64,000 bases of DNA. Origin: Mycolicibacterium litorale (lineage in GTDB: Bacteria > Actinomycetota > Actinomycetes > Mycobacteriales > Mycobacteriaceae). Under the pieces are notes generated by a model, which saw only the letters and a program-made list of their open reading frames with translations, was not told where the DNA came from and made no database searches. Of this stretch, positions 36,251-45,538 are shown piece after piece. Position numbers and translations under genes: made by a program. The DNA lies in NCBI RefSeq assembly GCF_010731695.1, contig NZ_AP022586.1, positions 5,270,001 to 5,334,000 of the forward strand, read 5' to 3'. Each line of letters opens with the position of its first letter. Within the stretch, counting starts at the first letter, position 1.

Positions 36251-37167
36251 ATGCCGACAGGACTCGTCATCAACCCCCACCCGGCCGCCCCCAACGCGGT
36301 CGACGATGCGATCGCCCAGGCCGCCGCGGCCCACGACCTCGGCGTGCGCCAGATCTGGGTGCCGCAGCGCGTCGATTACGACGCGATCGCCCTGGCCGGG
36401 CTGATCGGTACCGCCGTCCCCGGTCTCGGCGTGGGCACCTCCGTGGTCCCGATCAACCCGCGCCACCCGCTACTGGTCGCGTCGGCGGCGCAGACCGCGC
36501 AGGCCGCCTCCCACGGCAACTTCAGCCTCGGCCTCGGACTCGGCGCCCACCAGCCCGAGCGGCTGGCGTTCGGAGCGGCCTGGCCCGATCCGGTCGGCCG
36601 GCTGCGCGAACACCTCACCGTGCTGCGCTCGATCTTCGACACCGGAGCGGTGGAGTTCCACGGCGAGCACCTCAGCGCCGCCCCCGAGTGGCCGGTGACG
36701 GTGCCCGGTGGCACCCCATCCCCATCTACGTCGCCGCCATGGGCCCCAGGGCGCTCCGGGTCACCGGTGAACTCGCCGACGGCACGCTGCCCTATCTCGC
36801 CGGCCCGCGCACAATCGCCGAGTTCATCGAACCCACCATCGCCAAGGCCGCGGCCGACGCCGGCCGGCCCGCCCCGCGGATCGTCGCGGTGGTCCCCGTC
36901 CTGGTCGCCCGCGACGTGGACACCGCGCGCGACGCGGTGGCCGCCGAACTGAGCTTCTACGACACCATCCCCTCGTACCAGAAGGTCATCGCCCGCGAGA
37001 ATGCCTCAGCCGCAGCAGAACTGGCGGCGGTCGGGGCCCCCGACGCGGTGGTCCGGCAGCTGCGGCGTTACGCCGACGCCGGCGCGACCGACGTGGTGCT
37101 CACCCCCGTCGGCCGGTCCGACGCCGCATCGCTGGCGGCGCTACGCGAAGTGGCGGCGTCGTTCTAG
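36251..37167 (+). pseudogene. LLM class F420-dependent oxidoreductase, frameshifted
   Basis: Frame one from ATG 36251 encodes the N-terminal half of a luciferase-like TIM barrel: MPTGLVINPHPAAPNAVDDA, LGVGTSVVPINPRHP, GNFSLGLGLGAHQPE. After GGTP at about 36714 it continues meaninglessly, and the expected IYVAAMGPRALRVTGELADG appears in the next frame and runs to TAG 37167. One extra C in the CCCC at 36714-36717 would restore a 305-aa protein (VPGGTPIPIYVAAMGP). The whole gene resembles F420 oxidoreductases of the MSMEG_4879 type. Either a very recent pseudogene or a homopolymer error. Confidence 0.85.
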
Positions 37168-38333
37168 CGGCGCAGCACCTGCAACCGCCGGATCGCCTCG
37201 TCCAGCGTGTCGTCACGCTTGCAGAACGCGAAGCGCACCAAGTGGTTCCACAGATCGATGTGCGGTGACTGCGGATCGCAGAACGCCGACATGGGAATCG
37301 CCGCGACCCCGGCCCGCTCGGGCAGCTCCGCGCAGAACGCGGTGCTGTCGCTGTAGCCGAGCGGTCGCGGATCCGCGCACAGGAAGTAGGTGCCCGCGCT
37401 GTCGTGGACGGCGAAGCCCACGTCCGTCAGCGCCGCGCCGAGTCGGTCGCGCTTGGCCTGGAACGCGTCGCGCAGCGCGCTCACCCACGCGTCCTCGTGG
37501 TCGAGGGCGTGGGCCACGGCCGGCTGGAACGGGGCACCGCCGACGTAGGTCAAATACTGTTTGGCCGCGCGCACGCCGGCGATGAGATCTGCTGGGCCAC
37601 AGATCCATCCGATCTTCCAGCCGGTGACGTTGAACATCTTCGCCGCGCTCGAGATGGTCACCGTACGCTCGGCCATACCCGGATAGGCCGCCAGCGGACG
37701 GTGCCGGTGACCGTCGAAGACGAGATGTTCGTAGACCTCGTCGGTGATGACCAGCAGATCGTGTGCGACGGAAAGTTCGGCGATCGCCGAGAGTTCGGCG
37801 TCGGAGGCCACCATTCCGGTGGGGTTGTGCGGCGTGTTGACGATCAGCGCCCTGGTGTCCGGCGTGATCGCGCGGCCGAGGGCGTCGACGTCGATCGCGA
37901 AACCGCGGCCGTGCTGGGTCATCGGCACGGCCACCCGCCGGCAGCCCGCCATCGCGATCACCGGTGAGTAGGAGTCGTAGAACGGTTCGATGAGCAGCAC
38001 CTCGGAGCCCGGCTCGACCAGGCCGAGCACCGCGGCGGCGATGGCTTCGGTGGCACCCGCGGTCACCAGAACCTCGGTCTCCGGGTCGTAGTCGACGCCG
38101 TAGGTCCGTTTGCGTTGCGCCGCAATTGCTTCCCGCAGCGGGGCGATGCCGAGCCCGGGCGGGTACTGGTTCACCCCGTCGGAGATCGCCTTTCGCGCCA
38201 CCTCGAGCATCGACGCCGGACCGTCCTCGTCGGGGAAACCCTGTCCCAGATTCACCGCGCCGATACGGGCGGCGAGCGCCGACATCTCGGCGAACACCGT
38301 CACCGCGTACGGCCGCAGCCTCGACACCGTCAT
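37164..38333 (-). CDS. dapC: N-succinyldiaminopimelate aminotransferase DapC (class I/II)
   Basis: A 389-aa fold-type I PLP enzyme: VNLGQGFPDEDGPASMLEVA, GATEAIAAAVLGL, the Asn/Pro PHNPTGMVASD block, ITDEVYEHLVF and the PLP lysine in SSAAKMFNVTGWKIGW. DapC makes N-succinyl-diaminopimelate for lysine and peptidoglycan. Enzymes of this subgroup are also described as kynurenine or methionine aminotransferases, so the substrate is assigned mainly by synteny with Rv0858c, next to fadA. ATG 38333 chosen by family N-terminus. It overlaps the LLM pseudogene end by four bases. Confidence 0.85.
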   Translation of the reverse strand: MTVSRLRPYAVTVFAEMSALAARIGAVNLGQGFPDEDGPASMLEVARKAISDGVNQYPPGLGIAPLREAIAAQRKRTYGVDYDPETEVLVTAGATEAIAAAVLGLVEPGSEVLLIEPFYDSYSPVIAMAGCRRVAVPMTQHGRGFAIDVDALGRAITPDTRALIVNTPHNPTGMVASDAELSAIAELSVAHDLLVITDEVYEHLVFDGHRHRPLAAYPGMAERTVTISSAAKMFNVTGWKIGWICGPADLIAGVRAAKQYLTYVGGAPFQPAVAHALDHEDAWVSALRDAFQAKRDRLGAALTDVGFAVHDSAGTYFLCADPRPLGYSDSTAFCAELPERAGVAAIPMSAFCDPQSPHIDLWNHLVRFAFCKRDDTLDEAIRRLQVLRR

Positions 38334-38355
38334 GGTCCCGAGCGTAACGACGGGA

Positions 38356-39495
38356 ATGAAACCGGGCGTCGCGACGTCTGCACCCAACGTGGCTTTCAAA
38401 TTCGATGATGACGCAACCCTGCTCGCACCGCTGCAGGTCGGTGACACGTTCGCCGCGAACCGAGTGTTCATGGCGCCGCTGACCAGGTCCCGCGCGCAGG
38501 CCGACGGCACACCGTCCTACCTGGCCGCGCAGTACTACGCCCAGCGCGCGTCGGCAGGCCTCATCATCACCGAGGCGACCGCGGTGTCGAAGGACGCCAA
38601 CGGCGCCTACGTCAACACCCCCGGCATCTACACCGACCGCCACCAGCAGAAGTGGGCGGACATCGCGTCCGCGGTGCATCGCGAGGGCGGCCGCATGTTC
38701 ATGCAGCTGTGGCATGTCGGCCGGATGGGCCACCCGGACATCAGCGGGGTGCACCCGGTGGCGCCGTCGGCGATCGCCGCGAACATGACCGCGCACACCC
38801 CCACGGGGAGGAAGCCGCTGGTGGTCCCGCGGGCGCTGGAGACCGAGGAGATCCCCGGCATCGTCGCCGACTTCCGGGCCGCCGCCCGCCGTGCGGTCGA
38901 CGCCGGCATGGACGGGGTGGAGATCCACGGCGCCAATGGGTACCTGCTGCACGAATTCCAGTCCGACGTGGTCAACCAGCGAACCGACGCCTACGGCGGA
39001 TCGCCCGAGAACCGGGCGCGGCTGACCGCGGAGGTGGTGGAGGCCGTGGTCGACGAGATCGGGGCCGGCCGGGTCGGGCTGCGCATCTCGCCCGGAAACG
39101 GCGTCGGCGACGTGCAGGAGAACGATCCGGTCGCGACCTACGAGGCGCTGCTCGACCGGATCGCCCCGCTGGGCATCGCGTACCTGCATGTGCTGATCGA
39201 TCCGACCCTGACGACGTTCGGGGCGATCCGCGCGCTGTGGCCGGGGGTGTTCGTGCTCAACACCGGCCGCAACACCGGCACCGACTTCTGCCAGCTGGAG
39301 AGCTTCGCCGAGTGGGGTGCGGTCAGCGCGGTCGCCGTCGGCCGGTCGTACCTGGCCAACCCCGATCTGATCGACCGGCTGGTCCTCGGGGCGGAGCTGA
39401 ACGAACCGGATGCGGCGACGTTCTACGCACCCGGCCCGGTCGGCTACATCGACTATCCGACGCTGGCCGAGCTGGAGGCCCGCGAGTCGGCCTGA
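38356..39495 (+). CDS. Old Yellow Enzyme family alkene reductase
   Basis: ATG 38356 gives 379 aa; GTG 38389 (VAFKFDDDATLLAPLQVG) is an alternative start since OYE proteins usually begin just before the LLxPL block. Motifs are MAPLTRSRAQADGTPS, LWHVGRMGHPD, HGANGYLLHEFQSDVVNQRTDAYGG and VAVGRSYLANPDL, all typical of the FMN-binding barrel. The enzyme reduces the C=C bond of enals or enones with NADPH. Its stop is followed by a degenerate hairpin before the fadA promoter. Divergent from dapC. Confidence 0.92.
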   Translation: MKPGVATSAPNVAFKFDDDATLLAPLQVGDTFAANRVFMAPLTRSRAQADGTPSYLAAQYYAQRASAGLIITEATAVSKDANGAYVNTPGIYTDRHQQKWADIASAVHREGGRMFMQLWHVGRMGHPDISGVHPVAPSAIAANMTAHTPTGRKPLVVPRALETEEIPGIVADFRAAARRAVDAGMDGVEIHGANGYLLHEFQSDVVNQRTDAYGGSPENRARLTAEVVEAVVDEIGAGRVGLRISPGNGVGDVQENDPVATYEALLDRIAPLGIAYLHVLIDPTLTTFGAIRALWPGVFVLNTGRNTGTDFCQLESFAEWGAVSAVAVGRSYLANPDLIDRLVLGAELNEPDAATFYAPGPVGYIDYPTLAELEARESA

Positions 39496-39504
39496 GTTCG
39501 CCTC

Positions 39505-39563
39505 GCGAGCAGACACAGAATCGTGTCGTGACAGGCGCGGGAGCGCGATCTTGCGTCTTCTCG
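39505..39563 (+). terminator. Degenerate hairpin with GCGAGCAGAC motif
   Basis: CGAGCAGACACAGAATCG and CGATCTTGCGTCTTCTCG pair at 14 of 18 positions over a 22-base loop after the alkene reductase stop. The left arm shares GCGAGCAGAC with the much better hairpin at 45454. It looks like a decayed terminator of the same repeat family. Confidence 0.4.
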
Positions 39564-39582
39564 GCGCGGATACGGACCGGCC

Positions 39583-39598
39583 AACCAACAGGTTGGTT
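39583..39598. promoter_or_regulatory. Perfect palindromic operator of fadAB
   Basis: AACCAACAGGTTGGTT has 7-bp arms around AG. It lies at about -14 to -30 from the fadA -10 elements, so a repressor there would block the promoter. The left 11 bases are also in the desA1 promoter. Confidence 0.65.
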
Positions 39599-39606
39599 TA
39601 GGCTGT

Positions 39607-39612
39607 TACGCT
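39607..39612 (+). promoter_or_regulatory. -10 element of leaderless fadA
   Basis: TACGCT ends 7 bases before the fadA ATG. A second TANNNT, TAGGCT, lies at 39599-39604 and would give a short leader. Confidence 0.45.
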
Positions 39613-39619
39613 CGCGCAC

Positions 39620-40831
39620 ATGTCTGAAGAAGCCTTCATCTACGAGGCGATCCGCACGCCTCGCGGCAAGCAACGCAACGGTTCGCTGAACGAGGTCAAA
39701 CCGCTGAACCTCGTCACGGGCCTGATCGACGAACTCCGCCGCCGCCACCCCGACCTGGACGAGACGCTGATCAGCGACGTCATCCTCGGCGTGGTATCGC
39801 CGATCGGCGACCAGGGCGGTGACATCGCCCGGACCGCCGTGCTGGCCGCGGGCCTGCCCGACACCACCGGCGGCGTGCAGCTCAACCGGTTCTGCGCCTC
39901 GGGCCTCGAAGCGGTCAACACCGCCGCGCAGAAGGTGCGCTCGGGCTGGGACGACCTGGTGCTCGCCGGCGGCGTCGAGTCGATGAGCCGCGTGCCGATG
40001 GGCTCCGACGGCGGCGCCTGGGCGACCGACCCGGAGACCAACTACCGCATCGGCTTCGTGCCCCAGGGCATCGGCGCCGACCTGATCGCCACCATCGAGG
40101 GCTTCTCCCGCGAGGACGTCGACGCCTACGCCGCGCGCTCGCAGGAACGCGCGGCCGCGGCCTGGTCCGGCGGCTACTTCGCCAAGTCGGTCGTGCCGGT
40201 GCGCGACCAGAACGGTCTGGTCATCCTCGACCACGACGAGCACATGCGGCCCGGCAGCACCGTCGAGAGCCTCGGCAAGCTCAAGACCGCGTTCGACGGC
40301 ATCGGCGCGATGGGCGGCTTCGACGACGTGGCGCTGCAGAAGTACCACTGGGTCGAGAAGATCAACCACGTCCACACCGGCGGCAACAGCTCCGGCATCG
40401 TCGACGGCGCCGCCCTGGTGCTCGTCGGCAGCGAGAAGGCCGGCCAGTCGCAGGGGCTGACCCCGCGCGCCCGCATCGTGGCGACCGCCACCAGCGGCTC
40501 CGATCCGGTCATCATGCTCACCGGCCCGACGCCGGCGACCAAGAAGGTGCTCGACCGCGCCGGACTGACCGTCGACGACATCGACCTGTTCGAGCTCAAC
40601 GAGGCATTCGCGTCGGTGGTGCTGAAGTTCCAGAAGGACCTCGACATCCCCGACGAGAAACTCAACGTCAACGGCGGCGCCATCGCGATGGGCCACCCGC
40701 TGGGCGCCACCGGCGCGATGATCACCGGAACCATGGTCGACGAGCTCGAGCGCCGCAATGCGCGGCGCGCGCTGATCACGCTGTGCGTGGGCGGCGGCAT
40801 GGGCGTGGCCACCATCATCGAAAGGGTTTAA
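39620..40831 (+). CDS. fadA: Acetyl-CoA acyltransferase FadA (3-ketoacyl-CoA thiolase)
   Basis: A 403-aa thiolase: [20 protein letters not shown], the acyl-accepting Cys92 in [21 protein letters not shown] (His) and the second catalytic Cys in [10 protein letters not shown]. It cleaves 3-ketoacyl-CoA in the last beta-oxidation step. fadB follows after 5 bases, and together they form the trifunctional beta-oxidation complex seen in M. tuberculosis (Rv0859-Rv0860). The start is set 7 bases after a -10 element. Confidence 0.96.
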   Translation: MSEEAFIYEAIRTPRGKQRNGSLNEVKPLNLVTGLIDELRRRHPDLDETLISDVILGVVSPIGDQGGDIARTAVLAAGLPDTTGGVQLNRFCASGLEAVNTAAQKVRSGWDDLVLAGGVESMSRVPMGSDGGAWATDPETNYRIGFVPQGIGADLIATIEGFSREDVDAYAARSQERAAAAWSGGYFAKSVVPVRDQNGLVILDHDEHMRPGSTVESLGKLKTAFDGIGAMGGFDDVALQKYHWVEKINHVHTGGNSSGIVDGAALVLVGSEKAGQSQGLTPRARIVATATSGSDPVIMLTGPTPATKKVLDRAGLTVDDIDLFELNEAFASVVLKFQKDLDIPDEKLNVNGGAIAMGHPLGATGAMITGTMVDELERRNARRALITLCVGGGMGVATIIERV

Positions 40832-40836
40832 CGACC

Positions 40837-42984
40837 ATGGCTGAGAACACCATCACGTGGGAGCAGGACGACGACGGCATCGTCACCCTCACGCTGGACG
40901 ATCCGACCGGGTCGGCTAACGTGATGAACGACCACTACAAGGAATCGATGCACAACGCCGTCGAAAGACTTGTGGCCGAGAAGGATTCGATCACCGGCGT
41001 CGTCATCACCAGCGCGAAGAAGACCTTCTTCGCCGGCGGTGACCTCAAGAGCATGATCAACGCCGGCCCGGACGACGCGGCCGACGTGTTCGCCAACGTG
41101 GAGGAGATCAAGGCCGACCTGCGCAAGCTCGAGACGCTGGGGAAGCCCGTCGTGGCCGCCATCAACGGCGCCGCGCTCGGCGGTGGCCTGGAGATCGCGC
41201 TGGCCACCCACCACCGCATCGCCGCCGACGTCAAGGGTTCGGTCATCGGCCTGCCCGAGGTCACCCTCGGCCTGCTGCCCGGCGGTGGCGGCGTCACCCG
41301 CACCGTGCGCATGTTCGGCATCCAGAAGGCGTTCATGGAGGTGCTCTCGCAGGGCACCCGTTTCAAGCCGGCCAAGGCCAAGGACGCCGGTCTGGTCGAC
41401 GAATTGGTCGGCAGCGTCGAGGAATTGGTGCCCGCCGCCAAGGCTTGGATCAAAGCCAATCCTGAGGCGCACACCCAACCCTGGGATGCCAAGGGCTACA
41501 AGATGCCCGGCGGCACCCCGAGTTCACCCGGCCTCGCCTCGATCCTCCCGTCGTTCCCCGCGCTGCTCAAGAAGCAGCTCAAGGGTGCGCCGATGCCCGC
41601 ACCGCGCGCCATCCTCGACGCCGCGGTCGAGGGTGCGCAGGTCGACTTCGACGCCGCCTCGCGCATCGAGAGCCGCTACTTCGTCTCGCTGGTCACCGGC
41701 CAGGTCGCCAAGAACATGATCCAGGCGTTCTTCCTCGACCTGCAGACCATCAACGGCGGCGGTTCGCGCCCCGACGGCATCGCCAAGCAGGAGATCAAGA
41801 AGATCGGCGTGCTCGGCGCCGGCATGATGGGCGCGGGCATCGCCTACGTCTCGGCGAAGGCCGGCTACGACGTGGTGCTCAAGGACGTCAGCCTCGAGGC
41901 CGCCCAGAAGGGCAAGGCCTACTCGGAGAAGATCGAGGCCAAGGCGCTCGAACGGGGTCGCACCACGCAGGAGCGCTCCGACGCGCTGCTGGCCCGCATC
42001 ACCCCCACCGGTGAGGCGGCCGACCTGAAGGGCGTCGACTTCGTCATCGAGGCCGTCTTCGAGAACCAGGACCTCAAGCACAAGGTCTTCCAGGAGATCG
42101 AGGACATCGTCGAGCCCAACGCGCTGCTCGGCTCGAACACCTCCACGCTGCCGATCACCGGTCTGGCGACCGGTGTGAAGCGCCAGGAGGACTTCATCGG
42201 CATCCACTTCTTCTCACCGGTCGACAAGATGCCGCTCGTGGAGATCATCAAGGGCGAGAAGACCTCCGACGAGGCGCTGGCCCGCGTGTTCGACTACACG
42301 CTGGCCATCGGCAAGACCCCGATCGTGGTCAACGACAGCCGCGGCTTCTTCACCAGCCGCGTCATCGGCACCTTCGTCAACGAGGCGCTGGCGATGCTCG
42401 GCGAGGGCGTGGAGCCGGCGAGCATCGAGCGGGCCGGCAGCATGGCCGGCTACCCGGCGCCGCCGCTGCAGCTGTCCGACGAGCTCAACCTCGAGCTGAT
42501 GCAGAAGATCGCGACCGAGACCCGCAAGGGCGCCGAGGCCGCGGGCGGCACCTACGAGCCGCACCCGGCCGAGGCCGTGGTCAACAAGATGATCGAGATC
42601 GGCCGCCCGTCGCGGCTGAAGGGCGCCGGGTTCTACGAGTACGTCGACGGCAAGCGCACCGGTCTCTGGCCGGGTCTGCGGGAGACGTTCGAGTCTGGCA
42701 AGGCCGACATCCCGCTGCAGGACATGATCGACCGGATGCTGTTCGCCGAGGCCATCGAGACCCAGAAGTGCCTCGACGAAGGCGTGCTGACCTCGACCGC
42801 CGATGCGAACATCGGCTCGATCATGGGTATCGGCTACCCGCCCTACACCGGCGGGAGCGCGCAGTACATCGTCGGATACGAGGGTGCGCACGGCCGCGGC
42901 AAGGAGGCCTTCGTGGCCCGCGCCCGCGAGCTGGCCGAGCGCTACGGCGACCGGTTCACCCCGCCGGAGTCGCTGACCAAGTAG
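40837..42984 (+). CDS. fadB: Fatty oxidation complex alpha subunit FadB (enoyl-CoA hydratase/3-hydroxyacyl-CoA dehydrogenase)
   Basis: ATG 40837 gives 715 aa. The N-terminal enoyl-CoA hydratase part (about 1-200) has NGAALGGGLEIALA and GLPEVTLGLLPGGGG; a linker leads to the NAD-binding 3-hydroxyacyl-CoA dehydrogenase domain (about 320 on) with GVLGAGMMGAGIA and NTSTLPIT, IGIHFFSPVDKM (catalytic His), and its C-terminal repeat. It hydrates and oxidises enoyl-CoA, passing product to FadA. The operon ends at a strong terminator. Confidence 0.97.
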   Translation: MAENTITWEQDDDGIVTLTLDDPTGSANVMNDHYKESMHNAVERLVAEKDSITGVVITSAKKTFFAGGDLKSMINAGPDDAADVFANVEEIKADLRKLETLGKPVVAAINGAALGGGLEIALATHHRIAADVKGSVIGLPEVTLGLLPGGGGVTRTVRMFGIQKAFMEVLSQGTRFKPAKAKDAGLVDELVGSVEELVPAAKAWIKANPEAHTQPWDAKGYKMPGGTPSSPGLASILPSFPALLKKQLKGAPMPAPRAILDAAVEGAQVDFDAASRIESRYFVSLVTGQVAKNMIQAFFLDLQTINGGGSRPDGIAKQEIKKIGVLGAGMMGAGIAYVSAKAGYDVVLKDVSLEAAQKGKAYSEKIEAKALERGRTTQERSDALLARITPTGEAADLKGVDFVIEAVFENQDLKHKVFQEIEDIVEPNALLGSNTSTLPITGLATGVKRQEDFIGIHFFSPVDKMPLVEIIKGEKTSDEALARVFDYTLAIGKTPIVVNDSRGFFTSRVIGTFVNEALAMLGEGVEPASIERAGSMAGYPAPPLQLSDELNLELMQKIATETRKGAEAAGGTYEPHPAEAVVNKMIEIGRPSRLKGAGFYEYVDGKRTGLWPGLRETFESGKADIPLQDMIDRMLFAEAIETQKCLDEGVLTSTADANIGSIMGIGYPPYTGGSAQYIVGYEGAHGRGKEAFVARARELAERYGDRFTPPESLTK

Positions 42985-42993
42985 CCGCTGAAG

Positions 42994-43036
42994 CGCAAAT
43001 ACCCTCGGAATCAACAAAGGTCCGAGGGTATTTGCG
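42994..43036 (+). terminator. Terminator of the fadAB operon
   Basis: CGCAAATACCCTCGGA and its exact complement form a perfect 16-bp stem with an 11-base loop, nine bases after the fadB stop. It ends 11 bases before the -10 of the AraC gene. Confidence 0.85.
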
Positions 43037-43046
43037 TTCGTATCGA

Positions 43047-43052
43047 TAGACT
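43047..43052 (+). promoter_or_regulatory. -10 element of leaderless araC-type gene
   Basis: TAGACT lies 7 bases before GTG 43060 and directly after the fadB terminator. Confidence 0.5.
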
Positions 43053-43059
43053 CCCGCGG

Positions 43060-43968
43060 GTGGCGATGAAGCCGTGGGATGGTGATCGGCCTCAGACCCC
43101 GCGCACAGTGATCGAGCGTAGCGACATCGAGGCTCGCGGGTTGTCCTTCACGTTCGCCACCGAGCGCATCACTGCACCCACCGACTGGTGCAGTTTCGAC
43201 GCCGGCAACCACCTGATGTACGTGTACCGGCACGGCGCAATGCGCTCGATGGAAACGCTGCTCGACTGGGGGCCGTCGGGCCGGATCCCGCCGAGTGCGG
43301 GCGACATCTGGTGGAAGCCCGCGGGCATTCCGTGCTCGGCGCTGGTCCAGGGCGACGTGGCCGGATACTGCGAAATCGCCATACCCGGTCGCACGATCGG
43401 CGATACGGCGTTGATCCCGCGGGTCAAGTACAAAAACCCACTGGTCCATCACCTGGTCGAGGAGATCCACAGCGTCGCCGGGCGCGACGATGTCGTCGCC
43501 CGCCTGCTGACGGAGTCGCTCGCCGAGACGCTCCGACTGCTGATCATCGACACCTACACCGCCGCACCGCAGGTCGCCCGCCCCGATCGGACCACCCTGG
43601 ATCAGGCCACCCGATCGCTGATCATGGAGTATCTCAGCGACAGCCTGGACACCGAGATCACGCTGGACACGCTGGCGGAGTTGGCGGAGATGCCTGCGGG
43701 TGCGTTCATCCAGGCCTTCCGCAGGACGTTCCACACCACGCCTTATCAGTTCGTGCTGGATCGTCGCATCGCCCATGCCAAGACCCTGCTGCTGACGACC
43801 TCCCGGTCGATCACCGAGATCGCCGCCGCGGTCGGATTCTCGACTCCAAATCACTTTGCCACCGCCTTCAAGCGTCGAGTCGGCGTCTCGCCGCGCGTGT
43901 ACCGCCTCGATGCCGGAGCCAGCGTTGACGTGGACAAACCGTCACAGGGTCGAGAGCGGAGGCGATAG
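43060..43968 (+). CDS. AraC family transcriptional regulator
   Basis: GTG 43060 gives 302 aa. The N-terminal part (about 1-150) has a cupin-like ligand pocket (FDAGNHLMYVYRHGAMR, GDIWWKPAGIPC). The C-terminal double helix-turn-helix covers about 190-290, with ITLDTLAELAEMPAGAFIQAFRRTF and RSITEIAAAVGFSTPNHFATAFKRRVGVSPR. The ligand and target are not visible; fadAB upstream and the GjpA-like gene downstream are both on the same strand. Confidence 0.9.
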   Translation: MAMKPWDGDRPQTPRTVIERSDIEARGLSFTFATERITAPTDWCSFDAGNHLMYVYRHGAMRSMETLLDWGPSGRIPPSAGDIWWKPAGIPCSALVQGDVAGYCEIAIPGRTIGDTALIPRVKYKNPLVHHLVEEIHSVAGRDDVVARLLTESLAETLRLLIIDTYTAAPQVARPDRTTLDQATRSLIMEYLSDSLDTEITLDTLAELAEMPAGAFIQAFRRTFHTTPYQFVLDRRIAHAKTLLLTTSRSITEIAAAVGFSTPNHFATAFKRRVGVSPRVYRLDAGASVDVDKPSQGRERRR

Positions 43969-44114
43969 CGAGCCGTCGCGCTGCCAGGCTTGATCTTCGC
44001 GCGAGCAAGTATTGGAACGTGTTACAGAATGTGAATGTGGCCCGGCTTGCCCTTCGCTACCTTCGCTCGGTCAGTGATCGCTGACACACCCATGTGAGCA
44101 AGAAGGAGACCGAG

Positions 44115-45434
44115 TTGCAGCTCGCACTACGGCCCTACGTGACCGCCGGCGTGGCGATCGTCGGGGCCAGCGTCATCGCAGCCACGCCCATCACCGCGGC
44201 GGCACCGGATATTCAGCACCGCGCGGTGACGCTGTCGGCCGCGGTGCAGACGCTGGACCTGCCGAGCCCCGCTGACATCACCCCGTTCGCGGCGGCGTTG
44301 GCCGACTCTTCGTTCGTCAACCCCATCACCCGATGGGCCGAGGTGTTCGAGTTGACGGCCAGCAATCTGACCGAGCTCTTCCAGAACGCCGCCGCCGAGC
44401 CGTTCCCGGTCCTGCGCCAGATCATCGAAAACCAGATGTCCTACGGTGAACTGATCGGCACCTCGCTGTTGACGGTCGTCCAGAACATCATCAACACGGT
44501 GACCATCTACGTTCCGGACTATCTGGAAGAGGCCCGCGCCGAGTTCGAGGCCGGGGACATCATGGGCGTCGGCAATGTCATGTCGCGCGCCACCCTGACT
44601 GTCGCATCGAGTCTGTTCCCGATGCTCAATTTCTTCTCCATCCCGAATCAGATGGTCGGCAATCTGTCGTCCGTGCTGGAACTTCTGACCTTCAAATCAT
44701 TTCGCGATGTGGGGCTGGTAGGCCAGGTCGGCATGGGCTACGTCAGCCTCGTCCAGGGCTTCGTGTCACAGGGTGCCGCTCGGATCGGACAGAACCTGTA
44801 CGACGCCATCCAGGACGGCGACCTGGTGAAGTTGGCGAGCACGATCATCAACGCACCCGCCGACATCGTCAGCGCGATCCTCAACGGATCCTACGTCCCG
44901 CCCAATCGGCCCGGCCGACCCGGCAGCTGGACGTCCGGGCTCTTCAGTCCCGACCGGATGTACGCCCCGCTGCACGCGTTCCTGATCGACATCCCCCGGG
45001 CAATTGCCGCGGCGATCGCACCACCCGTCGCCGCGCCGCGCGAGACTCCCGCACCGAGGACCGCACCGGAACCGGAGGCGCTGACAGCAGCACCCGAAGG
45101 TGAAGGGGCCGAAGAGGTTTCGAACGAGGTGGCAGCGACCGTGGAGGCCGATGAGGACACCGCTGCGGCCCCGGTGCTCGACGCGGACGAAACCGTCATC
45201 GACACCGCCGATTGGGAATCAACCGAGGAGACCACGCTCGACGACGTTGTGGCGGACTCGGACGAGTCCGTCGACGACGACGCGGCGGATGACCTCACGG
45301 ATCCCGCGGACACGATCGGCGACGACGCCGAGGAGACGACCGGCACGCCCGACGCGACGGACCCGGCGAGCAGCGACACGGGCACTGATACGAGCGGAGA
45401 TGCCGGCGCTGAAGGAGGCACCGGCAGCGAGTGA
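44115..45434 (+). CDS. GjpA-like putative outer-membrane/envelope protein
   Basis: I take TTG 44115 as the start because AAGGAG stands 6 bases before it and the mycobacterial family begins with QLALRPYVTAGVA; a GTG at 44094 would add seven residues. 439 aa: a secretion signal (about 1-30, with ASVIAATPITA), a helical body with repeated amphipathic segments (about 60-285), then a Pro/Ala-rich and very acidic tail (about 300-439). Proteins of this form are named outer membrane porin GjpA in databases after a Gordonia channel protein; evidence for pore activity here is only that name. A TACCTT -10 precedes at 44058. Confidence 0.6.
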   Translation: MQLALRPYVTAGVAIVGASVIAATPITAAAPDIQHRAVTLSAAVQTLDLPSPADITPFAAALADSSFVNPITRWAEVFELTASNLTELFQNAAAEPFPVLRQIIENQMSYGELIGTSLLTVVQNIINTVTIYVPDYLEEARAEFEAGDIMGVGNVMSRATLTVASSLFPMLNFFSIPNQMVGNLSSVLELLTFKSFRDVGLVGQVGMGYVSLVQGFVSQGAARIGQNLYDAIQDGDLVKLASTIINAPADIVSAILNGSYVPPNRPGRPGSWTSGLFSPDRMYAPLHAFLIDIPRAIAAAIAPPVAAPRETPAPRTAPEPEALTAAPEGEGAEEVSNEVAATVEADEDTAAAPVLDADETVIDTADWESTEETTLDDVVADSDESVDDDAADDLTDPADTIGDDAEETTGTPDATDPASSDTGTDTSGDAGAEGGTGSE

Positions 45435-45453
45435 TCCGCGCGGGTCCTTCGCC

Positions 45454-45513
45454 GCGAGCAGACGTAAAGGTGCCCAAAACCTCGCAGTTTTGGGCACTTT
45501 TGCGTCTGCTCGC
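45454..45513. terminator. Long imperfect inverted repeat (26-bp arms)
   Basis: Arms 45454-45479 and 45488-45513 match at 24 of 26 positions around an 8-base loop, with inner AAAA/TTTT and outer GCGAGCAGAC. It follows the GjpA-like gene and precedes the next promoter. It should act as a strong terminator; the outer motif recurs at 39505. Confidence 0.75.
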
Positions 45514-45525
45514 CCCGAGCGCCGT

Positions 45526-45531
45526 TAGCCT
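45526..45531 (+). promoter_or_regulatory. -10 element before the acyl-CoA ligase pseudogene
   Basis: TAGCCT lies 7 bases before GTG 45539, the leaderless pattern again. Confidence 0.5.
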
Positions 45532-45538
45532 GGCGATC

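Noticed and set aside
37213..39588. Open minus-strand frame of 791 codons across dapC and the alkene reductase gene
   Set aside because: It is out of frame with dapC and antisense to the alkene reductase, both of which have full family motifs. Its translation is rich in Arg, Gly and His, the typical shadow of GC-rich coding DNA.
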